From: an uncultured Dialister sp.
GTDB taxonomy: Bacteria > Bacillota > Negativicutes > Veillonellales > Dialisteraceae
Assembly: GCA_934178345.1 (NCBI GenBank)
Contig: CAKPQG010000010.1
Coordinates: 18,894-82,893 of the forward strand
Length of the DNA stretch: 64,000 nt
Direction: 5' to 3'
Shown here piece by piece: positions 27,585-35,832 of this stretch; position 1 is the stretch's first letter; each line of letters starts with the position of its first letter. The notes under the pieces are model-generated. The model worked only from the letters and a program-made list of their open reading frames with translations, searched no databases and was not told where the DNA came from. The position numbers and the translations under genes are program-made.

Positions 27585-27840
27585 AGAGAAATTAGGAATG
27601 AGAAATGAAGGTGGCGGCTTCGCCGCTGAGCAGGAATCGCCTTCCCCTCGAGGGGAAGGTGCCCCGAAGGGGCGGATAGGGCACTGGCGGTATGAAAGAG
27701 AGCGGGGGAATGCGTCTCAAGTACGTCGTTTATGAGAGCACCCGAGCGCCGCTCCGCGTCGATTTTTGTAAACGGGGCGATGCCCGCACTTTGCGTGCCG
27801 GTCACTGTCCTTAGCCACCAGTCACTAGCCACTAGTCATT
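27585..27840. repeat. repeat mosaic with GC-rich CTTCCCCT block
   Basis: GAAATTAGGAATGAG units, a GGCGGCTTCGCCGC hairpin, the inverted block CTTCCCCTCGAGGGGAAGG with GTGCCCCGAAGGGGCGGAT, an unexplained 90-bp GC-rich stretch and CAGTCACTAGCCACTAGTCA 7-mers. Confidence 0.75.
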
Positions 27841-27849
27841 TCGATCAAT

Positions 27850-27880
27850 GAAAGCGTCCGCCATCCGGCGGGCGTTTTTG
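27850..27880 (+). terminator. terminator downstream of prfC
   Basis: AAAGCGTCCGCC pairs with GGCGGGCGTTT around ATCC (one G-U pair), followed by TTG. It is 270 bp past prfC with only repeats between. The following 27881-28130 is AT-rich with no gene seen. Confidence 0.75.
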
Positions 27881-28129
27881 CATGCATTTTTCATTTCAAA
27901 TCTTTGCAGAGACTATGGTATACTAAATGCGAATATGGTTTTTCGTGACTGGTGATGGGAATTGCGTTTCATATATAACTAGCAGTTAAATTGACCATCC
28001 AATCAAGTGAGAAGTTTGAGGTGAAGGCTCAGCGCATAAAATATGGAAGCGGCGCGGAGTTTTATATAAATAATGAATAGACTGTTTTATAAAATGAGGG
28101 GTATTGGGGCGCTATATGAATTGTGCGCC

Positions 28130-28182
28130 CCTTCCTCCACTTCTCACTCCTAACTCCTAACTCCTAACTCCTAACTCATATG
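28130..28182. repeat. CTCCTAA 7-mer array before the TadG-like gene
   Basis: ACTCCTA occurs five times head to tail, ending only a few bases before the GAGGTG ribosome site of the next gene. Confidence 0.85.
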
Positions 28183-28192
28183 AGGTGATACT

Positions 28193-29530
28193 ATGACTTT
28201 TCTGCATCGCCTGCTTTCCGCGCTCAAGAATGAGCGCGGAGCGTACATGGTATTTTTCGCAATATTGATCCCGATCCTTTTCGGCTGCGCGGGGCTCGCG
28301 GTGGACCTCGGGAATGGCTTTGCCCGTCACGCGCGTTTGCAGAAGGCGGCAGATGCAGCGGCTCTGGCTGGTGCTGCTGCTTTTGCTATGAATCAAGAGA
28401 CTGTCGATAGTCATCCAAAGGCAGATGCGCAGGCGGAAACTTATGCGAAAGTGAATTGGGGGAATGGGAGAGCGTCATTCCAAAAGCCGCCCCAAGCGAA
28501 GACGGTGGATGGTGTATCGTATTATCGCGTCCTTCTTCAGGAGTCGATACCTACGACATTTATCAAATTTGTGGGCATTAAAGAAGACCTGTTCAATATC
28601 GAGGTAGAAGCGGTGGCAGTGATTCCGACGAAATCGAATGAGCAGTTGAAATTCGATAGCCTGGCTTCTTTTAGCGGGAGCATGTCCGGAACATTTAACA
28701 ATAATAATGGTACGGATGGTCAAATGACGCAATGGGGTTGGGTCAGTGGCAATAACAATCCGATAGCTTCGACTTATGATGGGCATGTGGTTTGCTATAA
28801 TCAGGATTTTTATAATGCCAATTACAATAAGCCGGAATTCCAAAAGTTCTTTACCGGAGAAGCCAGAAATTTGCCGAGAAATGATGCTGTTCAAAAAGGT
28901 CTTTATAGTCCTATGGAGAAGGGTAGCGAGAGTGATTTTACGGCGTTTTGTCAAAAGGCTAATGATGCTATTGAAAAAATGTTTTCGGATTCTGCCAATT
29001 ATTTTACGCCGGCTAAAGGAGAGCAGAATTATTCTTTGCCGAATGGCGATTACAATGGAACGCAGTCCGATAGGGTTCTTCTCACCGGGGAACAGGGAGT
29101 CGGAAATTTTTCGCTGAATCTTAAAAATTTGGATGGAGATCAAAATGAGCCTGTTTATGTTTATCTCAAAGGCGTTTTCGGCTTAGTGAATATCAATTTG
29201 CAAGAGGATATCAAGCGCCCCATTATTTTTTGCCTTCCGGAAAAGAATCCCTGGTGGCCAACTGAAATCCATTTTAATGGAAATGGTCACGATTTTCGTG
29301 GCGTATTGTATACGCCATATGCAAACAATACGCCGCTCAATTTCGAAAATGGAACATTCAGAGGTACTATTTTAACGCATGACTTAATGCTTCAGTCTAA
29401 CCATGGTTCGTTTGTTTTCGAAGAGTTTGGATTCCCTACGGGCGGTTCTGGTTCAAGTGGCGGAACCGGCAGCGGAAGCTCCTCGTCGCAGAAACTTCGT
29501 CTAGTAGATGGTAGTAAGTTCTCGCAGTAG
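28193..29530 (+). CDS. TadG/TadE-like pilus-assembly-associated protein
   Basis: The 445-aa protein begins with the TadG-like signature: LKNERGAYMVFFAILIPILF, then GCAGLAVDLGN, then ARLQKAADAAALAGA. That is a single membrane helix (about 20-43) followed by the helical segment typical of Flp pilus TadG and related secreted proteins. The large remainder (about 100-415) is Asn- and Phe-rich beta-type sequence without recognised domain. The tail is a Gly/Ser linker (GGSGSSGGTGSGSSSS). Codon and base usage in the second half is more AT-rich than neighbours. With the Flp-like protein at 25207 it suggests a reduced or scattered Tad system. Surface location is inference. Confidence 0.72.
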   Translation: MTFLHRLLSALKNERGAYMVFFAILIPILFGCAGLAVDLGNGFARHARLQKAADAAALAGAAAFAMNQETVDSHPKADAQAETYAKVNWGNGRASFQKPPQAKTVDGVSYYRVLLQESIPTTFIKFVGIKEDLFNIEVEAVAVIPTKSNEQLKFDSLASFSGSMSGTFNNNNGTDGQMTQWGWVSGNNNPIASTYDGHVVCYNQDFYNANYNKPEFQKFFTGEARNLPRNDAVQKGLYSPMEKGSESDFTAFCQKANDAIEKMFSDSANYFTPAKGEQNYSLPNGDYNGTQSDRVLLTGEQGVGNFSLNLKNLDGDQNEPVYVYLKGVFGLVNINLQEDIKRPIIFCLPEKNPWWPTEIHFNGNGHDFRGVLYTPYANNTPLNFENGTFRGTILTHDLMLQSNHGSFVFEEFGFPTGGSGSSGGTGSGSSSSQKLRLVDGSKFSQ

Positions 29531-29611
29531 TGAGGCCTTAACTGATATATTTGGGTATTGTCGCTTGAGGTACTGTGATAAACAAGTCCGATTTTGAGAA
29601 AAATAAAATTC

Positions 29612-29647
29612 CAAAGAGGGGAAGCCTGACCGGTTCCCCTCTTTTTC
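29612..29647 (+). terminator. terminator between the TadG-like and Rpn genes
   Basis: AGAGGGGAA pairs with TTCCCCTCT around GCCTGACCGG, followed by TTTTC. It closely resembles the terminator on the other side of the Rpn gene. Confidence 0.85.
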
Positions 29648-29666
29648 TGCGCCCTATCCCCACCTA

Positions 29667-29675
29667 TGCTATAAT
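29667..29675 (+). promoter_or_regulatory. extended -10 promoter of the Rpn-family gene
   Basis: TGCTATAAT, 23 bp before the ATG, directly after the previous terminator. Confidence 0.65.
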
Positions 29676-29697
29676 GAGAGCAGAAAGAGGTGATGCC

Positions 29698-30534
29698 ATG
29701 AAAATGAAGCGTGCTTACAAAGACTCCCTGTTTCGCCATATCTTCAAAGATAAGAAGCGGCTGGCTCATCTGTACAGTGCCCTCTCTGGGCATACGGTTT
29801 CGCCGAAAGAGATCACCATGAATACGCTGAAGGGCGTCTTCATGAATGATGTCAAAAATGACATCAGCTTCCTCATCGGAAACCGGCTCGTCATACTCCT
29901 TGAGCACCAGTCCAGCTGGAACCCGAATATGCCGTTACGATTTCTATGGTATCTCTCACGGCTGTACGCGAAGTCTGTCGATAAGGACCTCATTTATCGG
30001 ACGAGCCTTGTCAAAATTCCGGCACCCGAATTCTACGTGCTCTACAATGGGACGACGGAGATTCCGTATTTCCAAAAGCTCCGGCTCTCTGATGCCTACG
30101 AGACGGCGAGCGGTCACTTGGAGCTCACCGCAGCCTGTTACAATATCAATTACGCCAAAGGAAATGAAATCATTGAGACGTGCTACGAGCTGCAGGCTTA
30201 CAGTGCATTTATCGATCAGGTGAGAAAGAAACAGGCCGAAGGACTGACGCTCTTCAGCGCAGTCAAAGCGGCGATCCGCTACTGTGAAAGCCATGACCTC
30301 ATGGCGGGATATTTCAAAAATAACGAAAGCGAGGTGTTCGATATGGTATCGTTCAAATGGGATGAAGCGAAAGCAAAGCGGATCACGGTAGAGGAAACGA
30401 GAACCAGTACACTGACTTCTGTTGCGCTTAAAATGCTGAAAAACAAATATCCGGTTTCGGTTGTGGTCGATATGACATCTCTTACAACGGAAGAGGTGGA
30501 GCGGATCGCAAAAGAGCATGGGATTGTGGGATGA
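29698..30534 (+). CDS. Rpn family recombination-promoting nuclease / PD-(D/E)XK transposase-like protein
   Basis: A 278-aa member of the RpnA-like PD-(D/E)XK family, many copies of which are annotated as putative transposases. Visible landmarks are the N-terminal KDSLFRHIFKDK near residue 8 and NDVKNDISFLIGNRLVILLE near 56, the strand bearing the catalytic D and ExxH/Q pair. HQSSWNPNMPLRFLWYLSRLY (near 77) and FYVLYNGTTEIPYF (near 112) follow. The family cleaves DNA and promotes recombination in E. coli (established). RBS AGAGGTG lies before the ATG. It forms a self-contained cassette with its own promoter and near-duplicate terminators on both sides. Confidence 0.85.
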   Translation: MKMKRAYKDSLFRHIFKDKKRLAHLYSALSGHTVSPKEITMNTLKGVFMNDVKNDISFLIGNRLVILLEHQSSWNPNMPLRFLWYLSRLYAKSVDKDLIYRTSLVKIPAPEFYVLYNGTTEIPYFQKLRLSDAYETASGHLELTAACYNINYAKGNEIIETCYELQAYSAFIDQVRKKQAEGLTLFSAVKAAIRYCESHDLMAGYFKNNESEVFDMVSFKWDEAKAKRITVEETRTSTLTSVALKMLKNKYPVSVVVDMTSLTTEEVERIAKEHGIVG

Positions 30535-30548
30535 AAATGCAAAATCGG

Positions 30549-30581
30549 AAGAGGGAAGCCTGGCCGGCTCCCCTCTTTTTG
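30549..30581 (+). terminator. terminator of the Rpn-family gene
   Basis: GAGGGAAGCC pairs with GGCTCCCCTC with one mismatch, followed by TTTTTG. Confidence 0.8.
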
Positions 30582-30596
30582 CGTGCTATTTGCTAT

Positions 30597-30660
30597 GAAT
30601 CACGAAATTATATATAAAAGTGTGATGAAAATCACACTTTTATATATAATTTCGTGATTC
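30597..30660. repeat. perfect 64-bp palindrome
   Basis: Two 30-bp arms (30597-30626 and 30631-30660) are exact reverse complements around GAAA. The arm begins GAATCACGAAATTATATATA. It lies directly after the Rpn terminator and codes for nothing. The rest of the gap up to 30890 has a TGGTATAAT box near 30737 but no gene. Confidence 0.9.
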
Positions 30661-30894
30661 TACGTTTTTCCCATACCATACTATCAGAATTTCCTTTAAC
30701 GGGAAGGGCTCCCTGTGCTCCGTTATACATATAAGTCATGGTATAATTATAAAGAGAAACTTTGCCCGCTGTTTACGTGCTTTTTACGGGAGTGGGCTAT
30801 CATTAAAAGGTATGCTTCTGCGTGTGACCTGTTTCATCGCACACCAGCCCGGCACGCCCCGCGGGCTGACGCTGACGCTTCGCTTGAAGGAGAA

Positions 30895-31115
30895 ATGAAG
30901 GTGGCGGCGATGAGTAGCTAGGGATTAGGGGTTGGGGATTAGGAGTAAGCGGTGATTGAAATAGCGCAAATGGTACACGGATCGTTCTGCAAGGAAGATC
31001 TCTCGGCTACGCTTCCGATGACGGCGGCGCGAAGTGCTATCAAAACTCTGCGGCGCTTCATTATTTTCTGCGCCGCACCACCACTTCTCACTCCTCACTC
31101 CTAACTTTTACGTTT
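30895..31115. repeat. repeat mosaic upstream of the Ppx-like gene
   Basis: GTAGCTAGGGATTAGGGGTT 7-mers, a degenerate TCTCGGCTACGCTTCCGATG block, the GCGGCGCTTCATTA...GCGCCGC hairpin and CTCACTCCTCACTCCTAACT units. Confidence 0.75.
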
Positions 31116-31174
31116 CATTTTTACGGATATATGGGATTACAAGATACCCGCTGTTTATAAAAGGAGGGCCACTT

Positions 31175-32731
31175 ATGTCGGAACAAAAGCCGCTCATTTA
31201 CGGTATCATTCACATCGGCTCGTCGAATCTGTCTCTTCGTATCGTAGAGTACAAGAATGTCAATGAAGTCCGTGTCATCGAGTCCGTGAGGAAGGATACG
31301 AACTTTGGGGAAGAGGTATTCAATCATAAGAATCTGTCTTTCGCTTCGATTCGGAAGCTCTGCCGCATGCTGAATGGCTTGAAGCAGCTGCTGTCGGATT
31401 ATCAGGTGAAGGTATATGCGGCGTATGCGACGGCGGTTTTCCGTGAAGCGGATAACTGCCGCTCGATTCTGGATCTGATCCGTGTCAAGACGGGATTCAA
31501 TGTGCAGGTCGTGGACATGCCGCAGGAGATCTATTTCAAGCATTTCGGTCTTTCCTACCAGCTGAAGCAGTATAACCGGGCGGCGAATGAGCGTCTGGGG
31601 AAGAATTTCCTCTTCGTCGACATCACGTCGGGGTGCGTGGGGCTCACGGTGTGGGAGAAGGGCTCGCTCTGCTACCAGCACAATGTACATATCGGGACGC
31701 TCCGCCTTTTGGAGACGTTCACGACGAACCAGCGCGAGTCGCGCTATTTCCCGGAAGCGCTGGCGGAGTACATCCATGCGATCATGGAGCCGCTCTGGGT
31801 ATCGATCAGAAAGTATGACATCGATACGGTCGTTCTCTCGGGCCGTGAGGCGAGGATCGTCGCGATGCTCTTGCACCATGACCTTGATCAGCGGGATATC
31901 GCGGAGGTGAAGCCTCAGGAATTCGGCAAGGTGTATGACGAGGTGGGAAAATTCTCCACTTCGATGATCATGCAGAAGTATCATATCAGTGAGGCATGGG
32001 CGCTCACTGTCTCGCCGACGCTGCATATTTATCAGGAGATCCTGAATGCGATCCCTGTGAAGCATGTAGTCATGATGGGGATGACCTTCGTGCGCTCGGC
32101 ATCGCTCTTCTATGGGGCGCAGAAGACGAATGATCCGGCGCTTGCGTACATGCGCGCGCAGAATCTGGAGCTGACGCGCTCAATCGCGGCAGACTATTAC
32201 TATGAACCGGTGCATGCGAAGGCGATGGAGCTCTACAGCAAAGTGATCGTTCAGGCCTTTGACCGCGGAAATGGGCTCAATGACCGGGATGAATTCCTGC
32301 TCCGTATGGCGATCATCCTGTACCAGATCGGGAAGTATGTGAATCTTTTGGGGTCGTCCATGCAGGCGTGGAATATGGTCCGCGGAACGGATATTTTCGG
32401 GATTTCCGACCGCGAGAAGGATATCGTGGCGTGCATCGTCTACTATGATCACAAGGGGTTCCCGAATGATGACGATGAGCCATTCCGCATCCTGTCAGAT
32501 GAGTCGAAGATGACGGCGTTGAAGCTGATAGCCATCTTCCGTTTGGTCCGTGCGATGGATATGTCGAGGAAGCAGAAGCTGAAAGATCTTTCGGCACATA
32601 TCTCGGGGGATGCGCTTGTCATCGAGTATGAATCGAGTGAGGATACGGCTTTGGAGACATGGCTGTTCAATAAAGAAAAAACAATGTTTGAAACGGTATT
32701 TGGCATGGAAGCCAAATTGGAGCGGAGGTAA
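31175..32731 (+). CDS. Ppx/GppA-like protein with altered active site
   Basis: The 518-aa protein has the exopolyphosphatase/pppGpp phosphohydrolase plan: two ASKHA domains (about 1-300) and a C-terminal HD-like helical domain (about 320-510). Several catalytic signatures are changed. The phosphate-1 motif reads IHIGSSNLSL where families have DxGSNS. The catalytic SGxEEA position reads DMPQEIYFKH. The phosphate-2 DIGGGS reads DITSGC. It may therefore bind nucleotides or polyphosphate without hydrolysis. AAAGGAGG precedes the ATG, and ppk1 starts 2 bp after its stop, so the two are one operon and probably work together on polyphosphate. Confidence 0.82.
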   Translation: MSEQKPLIYGIIHIGSSNLSLRIVEYKNVNEVRVIESVRKDTNFGEEVFNHKNLSFASIRKLCRMLNGLKQLLSDYQVKVYAAYATAVFREADNCRSILDLIRVKTGFNVQVVDMPQEIYFKHFGLSYQLKQYNRAANERLGKNFLFVDITSGCVGLTVWEKGSLCYQHNVHIGTLRLLETFTTNQRESRYFPEALAEYIHAIMEPLWVSIRKYDIDTVVLSGREARIVAMLLHHDLDQRDIAEVKPQEFGKVYDEVGKFSTSMIMQKYHISEAWALTVSPTLHIYQEILNAIPVKHVVMMGMTFVRSASLFYGAQKTNDPALAYMRAQNLELTRSIAADYYYEPVHAKAMELYSKVIVQAFDRGNGLNDRDEFLLRMAIILYQIGKYVNLLGSSMQAWNMVRGTDIFGISDREKDIVACIVYYDHKGFPNDDDEPFRILSDESKMTALKLIAIFRLVRAMDMSRKQKLKDLSAHISGDALVIEYESSEDTALETWLFNKEKTMFETVFGMEAKLERR

Positions 32732-32733
32732 CT

Positions 32734-34908
32734 ATGGACGTGCAGGATAGACATCAGCATTATTATCTGAACCGCGAGCTGTCGTGGCTGCAGTTCAATC
32801 GCCGCGTACTGCAGGAGGCGGTGGATCCGAACAATCCCCTGCTGGAAAAATTGAAATTCCTTGCGATCACGAGTTCGAATCTGGATGAATTCTTCATGAT
32901 CCGCGTGGCGGGGCTGAAGCACCAGAAGGAAAATGGCGTGAAGCGCCGTGACATCGCCCATATGACACCGGAGGAGCAGCTTGAGCAGATTTCCGACACC
33001 TGCCAGAAGCTCGTCGCGCGCCAGTATCGTTTCCTCCATATGATCCTGTCCGAGCTTCGCACGGAAGGGCTCTACTTCATCCATCCGGAAGATGCGACAG
33101 AAGCGCAGAAGAAATGGATGGAAGACTACTTCGAGCGGCAGGTCTTCCCGGTCGTCACACCGATGGCCGTCGACTCCTCACATCCGTTCCCGTTCCTCGC
33201 ATCGAAGAGCCTCAATATCGCGATGCTGCTCGAAAGGAACGAGCGCGACCTTTCGCTGGATGAGGAAAATGATATCGATGTGAAGACAGCGATCGTGCCG
33301 GTGCCATCGGTGCTTCCCCGTATCGTCCGCCTGCCGGATGATCCGGAAAAGAAGGGACGCCATGACTTTGTCCTCTTGGAACAGGTCATCCGTCACTTTG
33401 CGTCTCGTTTCTTCATCGGATACGACCTTCTGGAGGCACATCCTTTCCGCATCACGCGTGACGCGGATCTTGCCATCGATGAAGAAGATGCGCAGGATCT
33501 CGTCGTCGAGGTGGAGCGCCAGCTGAAAAAACGCCAGCGCGGGGAGGCCGTGCGTATCGAATTCGAAGCAGGCACCAGCCGCTTCATGCAGCGCTTCATG
33601 ACGCAGGAGATGCACCTCGCGAAAGAGGATCTGTATGAAATCGACGGCCCGCTCGATATGACGATGTTCTTTTCCTTCTGCGGCATCAAGGGCTACGACC
33701 GTCTCCGCTATCCGGAAGCGCATCCGCATCGCCCATGGTCCATGATCCAGCTCGAAAAGGATGGTCGGAAGAATATTTTCGAGATGATCCGTGAGAAAGA
33801 TCTCCTCGTGCATCTGCCTTATGAATCCTTTGAAGACTCTGTCGTCAATTTCGTCGCTTCTGCAGCAGCTGACCCCGACGTCCTTGCTATCAAGCAGACA
33901 CTCTATCGCGTGGCTTCTTCCTCGCCGATCATTCAGGCGCTCGAAAAAGCAGCGCAGAACGGCAAGCAGGTCACGGTCCTCATGGAAGTCAAGGCGCGCT
34001 TCGATGAAGCGAATAACATCCTGATGGCCCGCCGCCTTGAAAAAGCAGGCGCGCATGTCATCTATGGCCTTGTCGGGCTCAAGACGCACTCGAAGTGTAC
34101 GCTCGTCATCCGCCGCGAAAAGGATGGTATCCGTCGCTACGTCCATGTCGCGACCGGCAACTACAATGCATCCACAGCCAAGCTCTACACCGACCTTGGC
34201 GTCTTCACCTGCAATGACCAGTTCGGCAGCGACGCTTCTGCCTTCTTCAACCTGCTCTCCGGCTACTCTGACCCGCCGCTGTGGGACTCCTTCATCGTCG
34301 CGCCGATCAATCTTCGCCAGCGCTGCATGGAGCTCATCGACCGCGAGATCGCCTTCGCCAAGCAGGGCGAGCACGCACACATGGTCGCCAAGATGAATTC
34401 CCTCCTCGATAAGGAAATCATTGATAAGCTCTATGAAGCCTCTCAGGCAGGCGTCAGGATCGAGCTCATCGTTCGCGGCATCTGCGTCCTCATCCCGGGC
34501 ATCCCCGGCGTCAGTGACAACATCACCGTCAGAAGCCTCGTCGGCCGCTTCCTGGAACACAGCCGCGTCTTCTGGTTCGCCAATGGCGGCCGTGAAGAGC
34601 TGTATATCAGCAGTGCGGACTGGATGCCGAGAAACCTCAATGACCGCGTCGAGCTCATGATCCCTGTGCGTGACGCCGATCTCTGCCACCGTCTGAAGGA
34701 CATGGTCAATATGGAGCTCGCGGACAACCAGAAAGCGCACATCATGCAGTCCGATGGCATGTGGAAAAAGGAAATCGCACCTGCTGATAAAGTGGGCGCA
34801 CAGGCCGAATTCCAGCGTATCGCGGAGAAGCGTGACCGCGAAGATGAAATGACTCTCGCGCAGAAAATGGAACCCTATATGCCTGTCTTTGGGAAAAAAG
34901 AAAAGTAA
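32734..34908 (+). CDS. ppk1: polyphosphate kinase 1
   Basis: Reversibly transfers the gamma phosphate of ATP to a growing polyphosphate chain. The 724-aa protein begins with the PPK1 hallmark NRELSWLQFNRRVLQEA. SSNLDEFFMIRVAGL follows near 46. The middle domain has MEVKARFDEANNI near 419, and LKTHSKC near 449 carries the autophosphorylated His. YVHVATGNYN lies near 470. The final PLD-like domain ends with SADWMPRNLNDRVE near 628. Length matches the family (about 690-730). It is co-transcribed with the degenerate Ppx-like gene, the common ppx-ppk pairing. Confidence 0.96.
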   Translation: MDVQDRHQHYYLNRELSWLQFNRRVLQEAVDPNNPLLEKLKFLAITSSNLDEFFMIRVAGLKHQKENGVKRRDIAHMTPEEQLEQISDTCQKLVARQYRFLHMILSELRTEGLYFIHPEDATEAQKKWMEDYFERQVFPVVTPMAVDSSHPFPFLASKSLNIAMLLERNERDLSLDEENDIDVKTAIVPVPSVLPRIVRLPDDPEKKGRHDFVLLEQVIRHFASRFFIGYDLLEAHPFRITRDADLAIDEEDAQDLVVEVERQLKKRQRGEAVRIEFEAGTSRFMQRFMTQEMHLAKEDLYEIDGPLDMTMFFSFCGIKGYDRLRYPEAHPHRPWSMIQLEKDGRKNIFEMIREKDLLVHLPYESFEDSVVNFVASAAADPDVLAIKQTLYRVASSSPIIQALEKAAQNGKQVTVLMEVKARFDEANNILMARRLEKAGAHVIYGLVGLKTHSKCTLVIRREKDGIRRYVHVATGNYNASTAKLYTDLGVFTCNDQFGSDASAFFNLLSGYSDPPLWDSFIVAPINLRQRCMELIDREIAFAKQGEHAHMVAKMNSLLDKEIIDKLYEASQAGVRIELIVRGICVLIPGIPGVSDNITVRSLVGRFLEHSRVFWFANGGREELYISSADWMPRNLNDRVELMIPVRDADLCHRLKDMVNMELADNQKAHIMQSDGMWKKEIAPADKVGAQAEFQRIAEKRDREDEMTLAQKMEPYMPVFGKKEK

Positions 34909-34920
34909 ATCATGTATGAC

Positions 34921-34949
34921 AAAAGCCGAAGCGAATGCTTCGGCTTTTT
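34921..34949 (+). terminator. terminator of the ppx-like/ppk1 operon
   Basis: AAAAGCCGAAGC pairs with GCTTCGGCTTTT around GAAT, followed by T, 12 bp after the stop. Confidence 0.92.
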
Positions 34950-34954
34950 GCGTG

Positions 34955-35330
34955 GGTGGTGACTAGTGACTAGTGACTGGTGACTACATACCACCTTCGG
35001 GCATCGCCACTATTTATACTCTGCGGTGCTTCTATATTTTTATGCGCCGCACCAACCCCTTTGAACCTCTTGAACCTCTTTCGCACGCAATCAAGGGACG
35101 ATCCGCCCCAGAGGCTAAGTTTGAAAGCAGGGATGATAAGTAGCTAGGGATTAGTGGCTAGGGATTAGGAGCCTCGAGTGACTAGTGACTGGTGACTAGA
35201 TACCACTTTCGGGCATCGCCCCATATATATTTGCGGCGAAGCCGCCACCTTCATTCCTAATTCCTCATTCAGGTCGAGCTTTCGCACGCATCAAGGGACG
35301 ATCCGCCCCAGGGGCTAACTCTGAAGTTGA
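34955..35330. repeat. long double repeat mosaic downstream of ppk1
   Basis: First module: GTGACTA 7-mers, the CTTCGGGCATCGCC core, the GCGGTGCTTC...GCGCCGC hairpin, TGAACCTCT units and GCACGCAATCAAGGGACGA. Second module: GAAAGCAGGGATGA, GGGATTA 7-mers, the core, the GCGGCGAAGCCGCC hairpin, ATTCCTA units and CGCACGCATCAAGGGACGAT. Confidence 0.85.
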
Positions 35331-35552
35331 TTCTCTATTATCCACTTTTCCTTCTGCCGTCTTCTCTTTTTGGGAAAGAATTACAAAATTCAAGGATTTT
35401 GATGGGCAGATTTCCCACTTTGAGTGAAAATGTGAAAGACGAAACGTCAAAGATGGGACAAAGTTGGGCTATCTCGGGGGAGAGATTGGCTTGGCTTGAG
35501 GTTGACAATAAGGCGGAAAGCGGAATGCACAAAATGCGAAAGAAACGATAAC

Positions 35553-35744
35553 ATGGGAGATAGACCGATTCATAATCTGTTAATAATCTTCAAATGTCTA
35601 TTGGGGAGATACAAGATTGACAATTTGATTGATGAATATTATTCGAGAATATATGATAAAAATCGTGATAGGACAAAAAGCATAGCAAAGGATAGCGTGC
35701 GATGTATACAGTGGTACATGCAAGAAATATTCGATAAATACTGA
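35553..35744 (+). CDS. small hypothetical protein or gene remnant
   Basis: A 63-aa frame, MGDRPIHNLLIIFKCLLGRY and so on, ending QWYMQEIFDKY. It is AT-rich, unlike the neighbouring genes. The ribosome site is weak. Upstream, 35402-35551 is another open frame of 49 codons (starting MGRFPTLSENVKDE) in a different phase. The two together may be remains of one transferred gene. No family recognised. Confidence 0.3.
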   Translation: MGDRPIHNLLIIFKCLLGRYKIDNLIDEYYSRIYDKNRDRTKSIAKDSVRCIQWYMQEIFDKY

Positions 35745-35782
35745 ATAAAGATAGGTTCCTATTATTGTTAACATCGGAAAAA

Positions 35783-35810
35783 TTGACAAAAAGTCTCTCT
35801 ATGGTAGAAT
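35783..35810 (+). promoter_or_regulatory. promoter of the G5/3D gene
   Basis: TTGACA, 16-bp spacer, TAGAAT preceded by TGG (extended -10), 23 bp upstream of the start codon. Confidence 0.75.
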
Positions 35811-35832
35811 AACGGCCATAGGAGATGCATTT

